In this document: positions 36,389-45,415 of the stretch, piece after piece
Numbering within the stretch: position 1 is the first letter of the stretch
How the letters are laid out: each line of letters starts with the position of its first letter
Assembly (NCBI GenBank): GCA_020249925.1
Contig: JADCER010000012.1
Coordinates: 248,001 to 312,000, forward strand
Reading direction: 5' to 3'
Origin: Roseomonas sp.
Lineage (GTDB): Bacteria > Pseudomonadota > Alphaproteobacteria > Acetobacterales > Acetobacteraceae
Length of the DNA: 64,000 nucleotides
The notes under the pieces: generated by a model
Seen by the model: only the letters and a program-made list of their open reading frames with translations
Databases searched by the model: none
What the model was told of the DNA's origin: nothing
Translations under genes and position numbers: made by a program

Positions 36389-37051
36389 ATGTCTGCTCAT
36401 ATTGCTCGGCGCCAGGCTGGCCTGGAACGCGTTGGCCTTTTCGTTGATGGCGCCAATCTCTATTACGCCACAAGGGCCCTGGGGTTCGAGGTTGATTTCG
36501 CCGCCATGCTGCGGTTTTTCGGCGGCTCCACCTATCTGGTGCGCGCCTGCTACTACACCGCCCTGATCGAGACCGAGGATTACTCCCCCCTTCGCCCGCT
36601 GACCGATTGGCTGGCCTATAATGGCTGGCGCGTCGTGACCAAGCCGGCCAAGGAACAGGCGGACCCGACCGGGCGTCGCCGGATCAAGGGCAATATGGAT
36701 ATCGAATTGGCCGTGGATATGATGGAACTCGCCCCGCATCTGGATCACGCGGTGCTGGTTTCCGGCGATGGCGATTTCCGCCGCGTGGTGGAAGCCGTGC
36801 AACGCCAGGGGGTGAAGGTGACGGTGGTTTCCACCATGGAAAGCCAGCCACCCATGATCGCCGATGAATTGCGCCGTCAGGCTGATGGCTTTCTGGAATT
36901 GGCCGATATCGGCCCCGAGATTGCCCGCCGCCCGCCGCCGGAAGCCCGGGCCCCGCGCCCCGCAGCGCCGCCTGTTGCCGCACCTGCCCGGCCAAGCCGC
37001 GCCACCCCCGCCGACCCCTATGGTGAGGCGCCGGATATCGAGCCTGAATGA
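36389..37051 (+). CDS. NYN domain (LabA/DUF88-like) ribonuclease-fold protein
   Basis: 220-residue PIN-like nuclease-fold protein. The acidic metal site is visible as Asp20 in FVDGANLYY, Asp103 in GNMDIELAVDMM and Asp126/Asp128 in SGDGDFRR. Such proteins are presumed RNases acting in RNA turnover; no substrate is established. Residues about 185-220 are a Pro/Ala-rich disordered tail. The stop overlaps the uracil-DNA glycosylase start by 4 bases, a pairing often seen in this order of bacteria. ATG 36389 is preferred to the TTG just before it. Confidence 0.87.
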   Translation: MSAHIARRQAGLERVGLFVDGANLYYATRALGFEVDFAAMLRFFGGSTYLVRACYYTALIETEDYSPLRPLTDWLAYNGWRVVTKPAKEQADPTGRRRIKGNMDIELAVDMMELAPHLDHAVLVSGDGDFRRVVEAVQRQGVKVTVVSTMESQPPMIADELRRQADGFLELADIGPEIARRPPPEARAPRPAAPPVAAPARPSRATPADPYGEAPDIEPE

Positions 37052-37692
37052 GCACGGCGACGGCACCTGGGCGCGATTGCGCGCTTTGCCCCAGGCTTGC
37101 CGAATATCGCGCCACCAATCGCGCCAAGGAACCCGGCTGGCATAACGCCCCCGTGCCTTCCTGGGGGCCGCGCGAGGCGCCCTTGCTGGTATTGGGCCTG
37201 GCACCCGGCGTGCGCGGTGCCAATCGCACCGGGCGGCCTTTTACCGGGGATTATGCCGGCAAGCTGCTCTACGCGACCTTGCTGGAATATGGCCTTGCGC
37301 GCGGCGCCTATGGCGAAGACCCCAAGGACGGCATGGAGCTCACCGGCTGCCGAATCGCCAATGCAGTGCGTTGTGTGCCGCCGGAAAACCTGCCGCTGCC
37401 GGTCGAAATCCGCGCCTGCAATGGCTTCCTGAAGGCTGAGCTTGCCGGCATGCCGCGCCTGCGCGTGGTATTGGCGCTGGGTGTGGTGGCGCATAACGCA
37501 CTGTTGCGCGCCAAGGGCATTCCGGCTTCGCGCTTCGCCTTTGCCCATGGCGCGCGGCATCGCCTGCCCGATGGGCTGATCCTGGCGGATTCCTATCATG
37601 TCAGCCGCTACAACACCTCAACGCGGCGCCTGACGCCGGAGATGTTTCAGGCCGCCATGGCGGGCGTGCTGGCGGCGCTCCAAGGCGAATAG
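37048..37692 (+). CDS. Family 5 (UDGb-type) uracil-DNA glycosylase
   Basis: 214-residue iron-sulfur DNA glycosylase. Motif 1 GLAPGVRGANRTGRPFTGD (50-68) and motif 3 SYHVSRYNTSTRRLT (about 185-199) are those of UDGb rather than family 4. Four cluster ligands are probably Cys11, Cys14, Cys109 and Cys124; Cys101 is extra. It removes uracil, and in this family often other deaminated bases such as hypoxanthine, from DNA. The third motif has Val where relatives usually have Pro (HVS rather than HPS). Coupled by ATGA to the NYN gene. Confidence 0.88.
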   Translation: MSTATAPGRDCALCPRLAEYRATNRAKEPGWHNAPVPSWGPREAPLLVLGLAPGVRGANRTGRPFTGDYAGKLLYATLLEYGLARGAYGEDPKDGMELTGCRIANAVRCVPPENLPLPVEIRACNGFLKAELAGMPRLRVVLALGVVAHNALLRAKGIPASRFAFAHGARHRLPDGLILADSYHVSRYNTSTRRLTPEMFQAAMAGVLAALQGE

Positions 37693-37728
37693 CGCCGCAC
37701 AAACCCGGCAGATTTTAGGAAGACTTCT

Positions 37729-37935
37729 TCAGACCCTGAGGTCGAGCAAGGAACCGCGCGGCATCGGTGAGGGCGGCGCGGGGGGCACGGCTTCGAGCGA
37801 ACGCTGCGGCGAGGGCTGGCCCTGGCGGTTATTGCCCAGCGCATCCACCGGCTGAACCGGGGAACGCGCCTGGATGATCCCGGCCTTGGCCGCGATTTCC
37901 TGGGAGACGGCAGCAACTGAGTTCAAGCTGAGCAT
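37729..37935 (-). CDS. Small protein of unknown function
   Basis: 68 residues, not recognised. A short hydrophobic/helical N-terminus (NSVAAVSQEIAAKAGII, about 5-21) is followed by a Pro/Gln/Arg-rich stretch ending RGSLLDLRV. Third codon positions are strongly G/C from ATG 37935 onward, while the in-frame extension to 38055 loses this bias, so the shorter start is preferred. No clear ribosome site is present. It lies alone, convergent with the glycosylase gene. The Pro-rich part suggests disorder. Confidence 0.5.
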   Translation of the reverse strand: MLSLNSVAAVSQEIAAKAGIIQARSPVQPVDALGNNRQGQPSPQRSLEAVPPAPPSPMPRGSLLDLRV

Positions 37936-38124
37936 AGAGTGAGTCTTAGCCCCTAAAGATGAATGAAAGGTTAACGCCGAGCCGGCGCTCTGCACAAGTG
38001 GCGTCAATTTCAGCCTGATCTTCGGCTTCTGGTTGATCGTGTCGGCGGCTTCCATACACGCATGATTGCACGGAAGCCCTTAAAAAATTGGGGTATTCTT
38101 TCCTGACACGGAATTAACGGCGCT

Positions 38125-38155
38125 CCCTCCCCAAAGTGAAGAACCTCGGGGAGGG
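38125..38155 (-). terminator. Hairpin downstream of gltA
   Basis: CCCTCCCC (38125-38132) and GGGGAGGG (38148-38155) form a perfect 8-bp stem ten bases beyond the gltA stop. No T-run follows on the minus strand, so termination or 3'-end stabilisation is inferred from position only. Confidence 0.45.
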
Positions 38156-38164
38156 CAGCCGGGA

Positions 38165-39472
38165 TCAGGGCCGGAGCGCCATCGGCACGAAGGGCCGTTC
38201 TGCCGCACCGGAATAAACCTGGCGGGGGCGGCCAATCCGCTGGCTCGGGTCTTCGATCAATTCCTTCCACTGGCTCACCCAGCCCACCGTGCGCGCCACG
38301 GCGAACAACACGGTGAACATATGGGTCGGAATGCCCATGGCCTTCAGGATGATGCCCGAATAGAAATCCACATTCGGATAAAGCTTGCGGCTGACGAAGT
38401 AATCATCGGAAAGCGCGATGCGCTCCATCTCCATCGCCATATCCAAAAGCGGCTCATTCTTGATGCCAAGCTCCGCCAGCACTTCGTGGCAGGTTTCCTT
38501 CATGATCTTCGCGCGCGGGTCGAAATTCTTATAGACCCGATGGCCGAAGCCCATCAGCTTGGTGTGGCTGTTCTTGTCCTTCACTTCGCTGATGAAGGCA
38601 GGAATATTTTTGGGGTGCCCGATCTCGCCCAGCATTTTCAGCACGGCTTCATTGGCGCCACCATGCGCCGGGCCCCAAAGGGCAGCGATGCCGGCGGCGA
38701 TGCAGGCGAAGGGATTGGCCCCGGTTGAACCGGCCAGACGCACCGTGCTGGTGGAAGCATTCTGTTCGTGATCCGCATGCAGGATCAGGATGCGGTCCAT
38801 GGCGCGCGCCAGGATCGGGTTATTCACCCAGGGCTCGGCCGGCACGGCGTTCAGCATGTAAAGGAAGTTTTCCGCATAGCTCAGATCATTGCGCGGATAC
38901 ATGAAGGGCTGGCCGATGGAATACTTATAGGCCCAAGCCGCAATGGTCGGCACTTTCGCAATCAGGCGGAAGGCCGCGATTTCACGTTGGCGCGGATCAT
39001 TGATATCCAGATTGTCGTGATAGAAGGCGGCCAGCGCGCCCACCACGCCGCACATCACCGCCATCGGGTGCGCATCGCGGCGGAAGCCATCGAAGAAGCG
39101 GCGCAGCTGTTCATGCAGCATGGTGTGATAGGTCACACCCTTGCGGAATTCCTCATACTGCGCGGCATTGGGCAATTCGCCATTCAGCAGCAGATAGGAG
39201 ATTTCGAGGAAGCTCGATTTTTCGGCCAATTGCTCAATGGGATAGCCGCGATAGAGCAGGATGCCGGCATCGCCATCAATATAGGTGATGGTGCTTTCGC
39301 AGGAAGCGGTCGCGCCATAGCCGGGGTCGAAGGTGAAAATCCCAAGATCGCCATAAAGCTTGCGGATATCCGCAACCTGCGGGCCAAGCGTACCGCCCAG
39401 CAGGGGCAGCGTCGTGCTTTTGTTCGTGCCATCCAAGGTGATGGTGATGGACCCCTGGGCCTTCGTGGTCAT
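38165..39472 (-). CDS. gltA: Citrate synthase
   Basis: 435-residue TCA-cycle enzyme condensing oxaloacetate with acetyl-CoA. It has the N-terminal beta-rich domain of the hexameric, NADH-sensitive type ([12 protein letters not shown]... to about residue 50), [15 protein letters not shown], the first active-site His in [10 protein letters not shown] (near 231) and the second in [14 protein letters not shown] (near 310), with the catalytic Asp in the C-terminal DFYSG region. Length matches GltA. ATG 39472 is preceded by GAGGAAG at good spacing; a leader of about 60 bases runs from the candidate promoter. Confidence 0.96.
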   Translation of the reverse strand: MTTKAQGSITITLDGTNKSTTLPLLGGTLGPQVADIRKLYGDLGIFTFDPGYGATASCESTITYIDGDAGILLYRGYPIEQLAEKSSFLEISYLLLNGELPNAAQYEEFRKGVTYHTMLHEQLRRFFDGFRRDAHPMAVMCGVVGALAAFYHDNLDINDPRQREIAAFRLIAKVPTIAAWAYKYSIGQPFMYPRNDLSYAENFLYMLNAVPAEPWVNNPILARAMDRILILHADHEQNASTSTVRLAGSTGANPFACIAAGIAALWGPAHGGANEAVLKMLGEIGHPKNIPAFISEVKDKNSHTKLMGFGHRVYKNFDPRAKIMKETCHEVLAELGIKNEPLLDMAMEMERIALSDDYFVSRKLYPNVDFYSGIILKAMGIPTHMFTVLFAVARTVGWVSQWKELIEDPSQRIGRPRQVYSGAAERPFVPMALRP

Positions 39473-39539
39473 GCTTGTCTTCCTCAAAAACGGTCACGCC
39501 ACCAGCACAAGCGGGGGCGATTAATCATGGTGCGGTGCA

Positions 39540-39568
39540 GGATAAGGGGGGAGCGGGCAGATTGGCAA
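39540..39568 (-). promoter_or_regulatory. Candidate gltA promoter
   Basis: TTGCCA (39568-39563) and TTATCC (39545-39540) on the minus strand are 17 bases apart. The start of gltA lies about 68 bases downstream. Pattern match only. Confidence 0.42.
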
Positions 39569-39674
39569 ACCCCGTGGCCGGCAGACAGCCAAACCCTAAC
39601 GCCGAAGCGTAAACCGCCCTTGAAGATTGGGGTAAAGCGTAGCGTCCCGGCCATCCAAGGCTCGGCAAAGGCGC

Positions 39675-40223
39675 TCAGCGCCGGCGCCAATCGGCCGGCA
39701 TCAGGCTGGCATCGGCCCAAAGCCCTTGCCGCCCATCGCGCGCTGCCAATTCCAGGTGGCGCAGCACGGGAACGGAAGCCAGCGCGAAGCCCGTTTCCAC
39801 CATGGCGGCATTCACATCGCGCCCGCCGGCAATGCAGCGCGCCAGGCCGCGGCGGAACCCATCATGCCCTTCAATCCGGCAGGTCACTGCCTGGCCATGC
39901 ACCAGCCCGGCCAGGGCCGCAGCCGCGGCAGCGCCGCAATCACCGCGCGCGGCATCGCCGCAGGCCTCACCCCGCGTGGGCGCGGCTATGCCGGAAAGCC
40001 GGATGATGCGGTCCCCAAGGCCGAGCGTTTCGCCATCAAAAACGCGGATTTGTGCGGCTTCCGCCGTGATGGGGCGATCCGCGGGGGCAGAGCCGAACAG
40101 GTTGGAAGGCAAGCCAAAACCAAGGACAAGCGCCGCGACAACCGCGCAAGCCATCCCCAGCCCGGAACCGCCGAAGCGTGGGCCAAATTGCCTTCCCTTG
40201 AAGATACGCCTTGGTTCTCGCAC
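39675..40223 (-). CDS. Thermonuclease-fold (SNase-like) protein
   Basis: 182-residue protein with an N-terminal hydrophobic helix (about 22-40, AVVAALVLGFGLP) that may be an uncleaved anchor or signal. The rest follows the staphylococcal nuclease-like OB fold: IRVFDGETLGLGDRIIRLSGIAAPTRGEACGD, where the usual D-G-D-T metal loop reads D-G-E-T, and a C-terminal LELAARDGRQGLWA like many bacterial thermonuclease relatives. The catalytic Arg/Glu pattern is partly degenerate, so enzymatic activity is uncertain. It appears monocistronic. Confidence 0.72.
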   Translation of the reverse strand: MREPRRIFKGRQFGPRFGGSGLGMACAVVAALVLGFGLPSNLFGSAPADRPITAEAAQIRVFDGETLGLGDRIIRLSGIAAPTRGEACGDAARGDCGAAAAAALAGLVHGQAVTCRIEGHDGFRRGLARCIAGGRDVNAAMVETGFALASVPVLRHLELAARDGRQGLWADASLMPADWRRR

Positions 40224-40315
40224 AGGGCACGGTTAACCGAATTTTACGCCGTGTTACAACTGCCAAGACAGCAAAAAATTGGCGTCATACTCACGCAAAA
40301 GGCGAAGAGATGCAC

Positions 40316-41860
40316 CTAATCCGCTGACCAGAATGATTCTTTGGCCAATAATTTTTTCCAGGCCGCCAGCACGGCTTTTCGGTCCATCGCAGATCGGGCA
40401 AGGCACCAGCCTTCCACCAGGCCAATGGCAAAGCTGCGCGCCTCATCCTTCTCCCGCGCCAGGCCCTGCACCAGGCCGGTCGCGACGGCTGCGTCATTGC
40501 TGCGGCCCAATTCTTCCTGCAAATCGGCCAGCCGCCGCTGAAAGCGTCGCGCCGATTTCTGCGGGTAGACCGGGGCGAAGACCTCGGCCGCGTAGCGCAG
40601 GCGCTTGGCGTCCAGGCGAAGCTCATGCAGCGCCTCGGCCGGCAGGGTTTCGATCTCCGCCCCGTCATCGCAGAGCTTTCGCCACCGCTTTTCCAAGACG
40701 CGCGCGGCGAAGTGCTGTGGCGGACCATCCAGCCATTCAAGCCGTTCCGCATCCGCCCCATCGCGCCAGGGTTTTTCGAGCAGAAAGGCGATGCCGGCCA
40801 CCAGCATTTGCCGCCAGACTGGCCCATCCAGCGCGCCGGCCAGCGCCTGATAGGCCGCCTGCCGCTTGGCATCCGCCGCCCGCAGCAGGGATGTCAGGCG
40901 CTTATCCTCAGGCAGAAGCGCCGCCATATCGGCGCCGATCCCGCCCAGAAACACATCCCAATCCCGCGCCGGCCCCAAAAGCCCCAGCATTTCCTTCACT
41001 GCCCCATCCAACGCGCGGGCTTGCTTGCCGCTGGTGATCGGACGAAAGACCTTGAGCAAAGACCGCAGCCGCCGTAGCGCGACGCGAAGCTGATGCACCC
41101 CTTCCGGATCCAGCCCGGCGCGGGCCATGGGCGCATAATGCAGCGCCACTTCCAGTAAATGCCCGATCGCCAGGGTAAAGCAGGCCTCGGCGCTGGCCGC
41201 CGCTGAGGTATCGGGGGCGCCGCGGCGGCGCGGGCCAGCCATTCGGCCAGTGGCGAGGCTGAGCGCCTCGGCGCCCAGGCTTTGGCTGGGCGGCAGCAAG
41301 GGCAGGGCGGCGGTCAAGCGCCGGGCGAGATCAAGCACCGCCGGGGCGGGACCGGAAAGGATCACCCGCGCCAGGGCGCGTTCGGCTGCCACGGCGCGCA
41401 ACTGGCCTTCGATCAGGCTCAGCAGCACCACCGAATCCCCGATCAGCAGGCGCTGGCTGCGCCTTTTGCCGCTGAAGGCGGCGAGGGCAGTTGGCGCCTC
41501 CCCCGCAATGCCCTCAGGTACTTCATCGGGGGCAAGCAGCGCGAGGGGCGGCAGCAGCTTGCCCGGATGCCAGGGCGCGTCGGTTTTGGGGACAAGGGCA
41601 ATCAGCCGCCTTGGGCCGCGCTTCGGCGCCTCAAGCAGCTTGCCGTCATCTGCCAGGGCGCCGCTTGGCGTATCCAGCCAGCGCAATTCTTCCGTGCTGG
41701 TGCTGATGCGCCCCTGGCGCAGCGCGGCCAGGATGGGAAAGCGCGCGAGCCGCGCCGCTTCCGTCGCGGGCAGAACAAATTCCAGACTAAGCGGCAGCTC
41801 CGGCGCTGGTGCCGATGCTTCGGCCCCAGCCCCGCCGGTCTCTCGGCCTTCGGGGGTCAT
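40316..41860 (-). CDS. CYTH-like plus CHAD domain protein
   Basis: 514-residue protein. The N-terminal part (about 20-205) resembles a CYTH/inorganic triphosphatase domain, but the usual EXEXK metal/phosphate motif is reduced to SLEFVLP, so catalysis is doubtful. The C-terminal part (about 235-505) is a CHAD helical domain with the conserved His/Arg/Lys repeats HQLRVALRRLRSLLKVFRP and HELRLDAKRLRYAAEVF, which bind polyphosphate in characterised CHAD proteins. No signal or membrane helix. Its start overlaps the stop of the upstream SixA gene (ATGA), so the two are co-translated. Confidence 0.82.
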   Translation of the reverse strand: MTPEGRETGGAGAEASAPAPELPLSLEFVLPATEAARLARFPILAALRQGRISTSTEELRWLDTPSGALADDGKLLEAPKRGPRRLIALVPKTDAPWHPGKLLPPLALLAPDEVPEGIAGEAPTALAAFSGKRRSQRLLIGDSVVLLSLIEGQLRAVAAERALARVILSGPAPAVLDLARRLTAALPLLPPSQSLGAEALSLATGRMAGPRRRGAPDTSAAASAEACFTLAIGHLLEVALHYAPMARAGLDPEGVHQLRVALRRLRSLLKVFRPITSGKQARALDGAVKEMLGLLGPARDWDVFLGGIGADMAALLPEDKRLTSLLRAADAKRQAAYQALAGALDGPVWRQMLVAGIAFLLEKPWRDGADAERLEWLDGPPQHFAARVLEKRWRKLCDDGAEIETLPAEALHELRLDAKRLRYAAEVFAPVYPQKSARRFQRRLADLQEELGRSNDAAVATGLVQGLAREKDEARSFAIGLVEGWCLARSAMDRKAVLAAWKKLLAKESFWSAD

Positions 41861-42387
41861 TCCGCCATTTCCGGCAAATCGGCCGGGATCATGAAGCGCA
41901 CCAGCCGCCCGCCACCTTCCGCAAGGCTCGCCCAGGGGCTGGAGATGCTGAATTCCGCCAGCGCCGCAGTCGGAAATGCGCCGGCCATGCGCCGCGCTTC
42001 CGGGTTGCGCGCCATGGCGTCCGCGCCAGTCAAAGCCAGCGCCAGATCATGCAGGCCGGGGTTATGGCCGATCAGAAGGACGCTCCGTGCGGTTTCCGGC
42101 ACGCGATGCAAAAGGCCGAGCAGATTCTGCCAGGAAGCCAAATAAAGCTCATCCATCGGCTCAATGATCGGGCTATCGGGCAAGGGCGAAAGCGCTTCCA
42201 GCGTTTGCAGCGTGCGCCTAGCGGAAGACACCAGCACCACATCAGGCGAAAGCCCAAGGCCGCGCATGGCATTCGCCATCGCCGCCGCCGCGCGCCTGCC
42301 CCTGCCATTCAAGGGCCGCGCATGGTCTGCCAGCGCCGGGTCATCCCAGGCGGATTTGGCATGGCGCAGCAGAAGGAGTTGACGCAT
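41857..42387 (-). CDS. SixA-type phosphohistidine phosphatase
   Basis: 176-residue histidine phosphatase of the small RHG branch. The catalytic His9 lies in LLRHAKSAW, the SSARRTLQTLEAL segment near 54-66 gives the second Arg, and LLIGHNPGLHDL near 105-116 the second His. SixA removes phosphate from histidine phosphotransfer domains; in E. coli it acts on the nitrogen phosphotransferase system. The pairing with a polyphosphate-binding CHAD protein is notable. ATG 42387 is used rather than the upstream 42405. Confidence 0.85.
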   Translation of the reverse strand: MRQLLLLRHAKSAWDDPALADHARPLNGRGRRAAAAMANAMRGLGLSPDVVLVSSARRTLQTLEALSPLPDSPIIEPMDELYLASWQNLLGLLHRVPETARSVLLIGHNPGLHDLALALTGADAMARNPEARRMAGAFPTAALAEFSISSPWASLAEGGGRLVRFMIPADLPEMAE

Positions 42388-42480
42388 CGCCCTGCATATT
42401 GGCACGGCGCGCCCGGCTTGTCGCGCCCCTCGCGCTTTTGCCGCGCATGACCATTTGGTGTCAGGTAGTTGGAGGGCAGC

Positions 42481-43209
42481 ATGGCTGAAGCATCAATCCT
42501 GATCCTGGGCGCGACCGGCGCGGTGGGGGCAGCGCTGGCGCGGCGCGTGGCGGCGCGCGGGCAGCGCCCGGTGCTGGTGGCGCGCGATGGCGCGCGGCTG
42601 GCAGCACTTGCCGCTGAAATCCCCGGCAGCCTGGCGATCCCAGCCGATGTGGAAGACGCGGCTGCCTTGCGCGCTGCCGTGGCCGCTGCCGGCACGCCCT
42701 TGGCGGGGCTTGCCTATTGCGTCGGTTCCATTGCGCTGAAGCCGCTGAAGCGGGTGACCGAGGCCGATATGATTGGCGCCTTTCGCTTGAATGCGCTGGG
42801 TGCCGTACTCGCCATCCAGGCCGCGCAGGATGCGCTGGCGGCGGGGCGCGGTTCGGTTGTGTTGTTTTCGTCCATCGCGGCGCGGGCAGGCTTTACCAAT
42901 CACGCGGCGATTGCCGCCGCCAAGGGGGCGGTAGAGGGGCTGACAGTCGCACTCGCCGCTGAATTGGCGCCAGCCATTCGCATCAATTGCATCGCGCCAT
43001 CCCTGACGCGCAGCAACATGGCGGCACCCTTGCTGGCGAATGCGCAAATGGCCGATGCGATTGCCAAGCAACACCCGATCCCAAGGCTGGGGGAGGGCGA
43101 AGACGCCGCCGCGCTTGCGGATTTTCTGCTATCCGATCAGGCGGGCTGGATCACCGGCCAGATCATGGCCGTGGATGGCGGTCGTTCCACTGTGCGGAGC
43201 CGCGGATGA
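42481..43209 (+). CDS. Atypical short-chain dehydrogenase/reductase
   Basis: 242-residue Rossmann-fold protein. The cofactor motif is GATGAVGAALARR (10-22), the structural Ser pair is in VVLFSSIAARAG (near 127-138), and a normal C-terminal end TGQIMAVDGG is present. At the active site YxxxK is replaced by IAAAK (NHAAIAAAKGAVEGL), so the catalytic Tyr is missing while Lys stays. GGAGG at 42471-42475 supports ATG 42481. It is the first gene of a coupled set with the DUF6134 protein and the Fe-S photolyase. A reductase with altered chemistry or a non-enzymatic role are both possible. Confidence 0.82.
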   Translation: MAEASILILGATGAVGAALARRVAARGQRPVLVARDGARLAALAAEIPGSLAIPADVEDAAALRAAVAAAGTPLAGLAYCVGSIALKPLKRVTEADMIGAFRLNALGAVLAIQAAQDALAAGRGSVVLFSSIAARAGFTNHAAIAAAKGAVEGLTVALAAELAPAIRINCIAPSLTRSNMAAPLLANAQMADAIAKQHPIPRLGEGEDAAALADFLLSDQAGWITGQIMAVDGGRSTVRSRG

Positions 43210-43811
43210 TATCGCGTCGTGCCTGTCTTGTGCTGCCAGGGTTGCTGCTGCCCGTAGCCGCCGTAGCTGCCCCCGGCCCGGTGCGGTTTCGTGTGCTGCG
43301 CGAAGGCCGAGAGATTGGCACGCATCAGGTGCGGCTTTCGGGCAATGCCGCAAAGCTTTCCGTGCAAAGCGAAATCGCCTTGCAGGTGAAGCTGGCCGGT
43401 TTCACCGTATTTCGCCTGCGGCATGATATCGCCGAGGAATGGGCGAATGACCGGCTGCAGCGCCTGACATCGCGCCATGATCGCAACGGCACCGTGACCG
43501 AAGCGCGCGTGGTGGCTGAAGGTGGTGCTTTGGTGGCTGAGGGGCCGGAGGGTGCCGCACGCCTGCCGGCTAATGCCGCGCCGCTCACCTGGTGGAATGG
43601 CGCGCATTTCGCCCGGCCCTTGATCCGCCCGCTCACCGGTAAGCCTCTGGCAGCCACGCCAATCCGCAGCGCGGCACCCAGTGGCGGCGTTCAATTCACC
43701 CTGAACGCGGAAGTTGAATCTATTGCGCGTTATGATGCCGAAGGCCGCTGGGTGGGGTTTTCCACCAAGGGCGAGGATGGCAGCGCCATCACCTATGAGC
43801 TGATCGGATGA
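43206..43811 (+). CDS. DUF6134 family exported protein
   Basis: 201-residue protein with a cleavable signal peptide (1-22, ISRRACLVLPGLLLPVAAVAA, with an Arg pair). The mature part is beta-rich: VRFRVLREGREIGTHQVRLSG opens it, followed by repeated strands such as VTEARVVAEGGALVAEGPEG and RYDAEGRWVGFSTKGEDGSAITYEL. This is the pattern of a conserved alphaproteobacterial family of unknown function. It overlaps the SDR and the photolyase genes by 4 bases on both sides, so all three are translated together. Confidence 0.75.
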   Translation: MISRRACLVLPGLLLPVAAVAAPGPVRFRVLREGREIGTHQVRLSGNAAKLSVQSEIALQVKLAGFTVFRLRHDIAEEWANDRLQRLTSRHDRNGTVTEARVVAEGGALVAEGPEGAARLPANAAPLTWWNGAHFARPLIRPLTGKPLAATPIRSAAPSGGVQFTLNAEVESIARYDAEGRWVGFSTKGEDGSAITYELIG

Positions 43812-45349
43812 CCAAAACCGCCGCACTGCGCGTGGTGCTGGGTGATCAATTGACGCCTGGTGTTTCAGCGCTTGAAGGCTTCGACCCCAAGCGGGATCGC
43901 GTATTGATGATGGAGGTGATGGCGGAATGCACCTATGTCCCGCATCACCCGCAAAAGATCATCCTGATCCTATCGGCCATGCGCCATTTCGCGCGCGCCT
44001 TGGAAGCCCGTGGCGTGAAGGTGGATTACATTCGCCTGGATGATCCGGCGAATACACAAAGTTTTGCGGGTGAAGTGGCGCGCGCTGTGGCGCGGCATCG
44101 GCCTGAGCGCATCATCGCAACCCATCCCGGCGAATGGCGCGTTTTGCAGGATATGGAGGCCTGGGAGAAGACCCTTGGCCTGGCTGTCGAAATCCGCCCC
44201 GATCATCGCTTCATTTGCGACCTGCCGCGCTTTCGCGCTTGGGCCAAGGGGCGCAAGCAATACCGCATGGAATTCTTCTATCGCGAAATGCGACGCGAAA
44301 CCGGCCTGTTGATGGAAGGCGATGAACCCGCCGGCGGCGCCTGGAATTATGATGCCGAAAACCGCGCGGCACTGCCCGCCGGCGTGACGCCACCCGCCGC
44401 CCCACGCTTTGCGCCGGATGAGATCACGCGCGACGTGATGGCTTTGGTGCGCACGCGTTTTGGCGCGCATTTTGGCGCGGCAGAGAGCTTCGCTTGGCCA
44501 GTAACAGCGCGCGATGCAGAAGCGGCGCTGGCGGCCTTCATCCGGGATCGGCTGCCGCGTTTCGGCGATTATCAGGACGCCATGGCGGCAGATCAGCCTT
44601 TTCTGTTTCATTCGCTGATTTCCACCAGCCTCAATATCGGCCTGCTTGACCCGCGCGCGATTTGCATCGCTGCCGAACAAGCCTGGCGCGATGGCAAGGC
44701 CCCCCTCAATGCGGTGGAGGGTTTCATCCGCCAGATCATTGGCTGGCGCGAATATGTGCGCGGCCTTTATTGGCTGCTGATGCCAGGCTATGCGGAAGGC
44801 AATGCGCTGTCCGCAAAACGCCCCTTGCCGGCATTTTACTGGGGCGCGGAAACCTCCATGCGCTGCATGTCCCAAGCCGTGGGGCAGACGCGCGATCACG
44901 CCTATGCGCATCACATCCAGCGCCTGATGATCACGGGGAATTTCGCGCTCATCGCGGGCCTCGATCCGGCCGAAGTCAATCGCTGGTATCTTGCCGTCTA
45001 TGCCGATGCCTTTGATTGGGTGGAATTGCCCAATACCCAGGGCATGGCGCTTTACGCCGATGGCGGGGTCATGGCGTCCAAGCCCTATGCGGCCTCGGCG
45101 GCCTATATCAACCGCATGGGCGATTATTGCCGCGGCTGCGCGCATGATGCGAAGGATGCGGTGGGGCCGCGCGCCTGCCCGTTCAATTTCCTCTATTGGG
45201 ATTTCATCGCCCGCCATGCGGAGGAATTTGCGCGCAACCCGCGCATGGCGATGCCGGTAATGGGCTTGCGCAAGCTGAAGCCCGAAAAACTCGCCGCCAT
45301 GCGCGCCAAGGCGCGGGAATTTCTGGAGGGGCCGGCGATGCGGGGCTGA
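43808..45349 (+). CDS. Iron-sulfur bacterial cryptochrome/(6-4) photolyase (PhrB type)
   Basis: 513-residue FAD- and [4Fe-4S]-containing photolyase of the FeS-BCP class. Cluster ligands Cys353, Cys441, Cys444 and Cys457 have exactly the spacing (88, 3, 13) of Agrobacterium PhrB, and the His-rich DHAYAHHIQRLM (363-374) is the active-site His region. N-terminal alpha/beta domain (1-130) binds the lumazine-type antenna in relatives. It probably repairs (6-4) pyrimidine dimers in light, or signals as a cryptochrome. It ends a coupled three-gene set with the SDR and DUF6134 protein. A second, class I photolyase is at 47925-49361. Confidence 0.92.
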   Translation: MTKTAALRVVLGDQLTPGVSALEGFDPKRDRVLMMEVMAECTYVPHHPQKIILILSAMRHFARALEARGVKVDYIRLDDPANTQSFAGEVARAVARHRPERIIATHPGEWRVLQDMEAWEKTLGLAVEIRPDHRFICDLPRFRAWAKGRKQYRMEFFYREMRRETGLLMEGDEPAGGAWNYDAENRAALPAGVTPPAAPRFAPDEITRDVMALVRTRFGAHFGAAESFAWPVTARDAEAALAAFIRDRLPRFGDYQDAMAADQPFLFHSLISTSLNIGLLDPRAICIAAEQAWRDGKAPLNAVEGFIRQIIGWREYVRGLYWLLMPGYAEGNALSAKRPLPAFYWGAETSMRCMSQAVGQTRDHAYAHHIQRLMITGNFALIAGLDPAEVNRWYLAVYADAFDWVELPNTQGMALYADGGVMASKPYAASAAYINRMGDYCRGCAHDAKDAVGPRACPFNFLYWDFIARHAEEFARNPRMAMPVMGLRKLKPEKLAAMRAKAREFLEGPAMRG

Positions 45350-45375
45350 GGCGCCTGTTTTCTTCCAGCCCCTTT

Positions 45376-45404
45376 CCGGCTTAGCCTTCCCTGTCCCAAG
45401 CCGG
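45376..45404 (+). promoter_or_regulatory. Hairpin covering the Bug-protein ribosome site
   Basis: CCGGCTT (45376-45382) pairs perfectly with AAGCCGG (45398-45404). The right arm ends inside the Shine-Dalgarno run GGAGG (45403-45407) just before ATG 45416, so folding would partly hide the ribosome site. Functional role not shown. Confidence 0.3.
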
Positions 45405-45415
45405 AGGTCCCCCCC

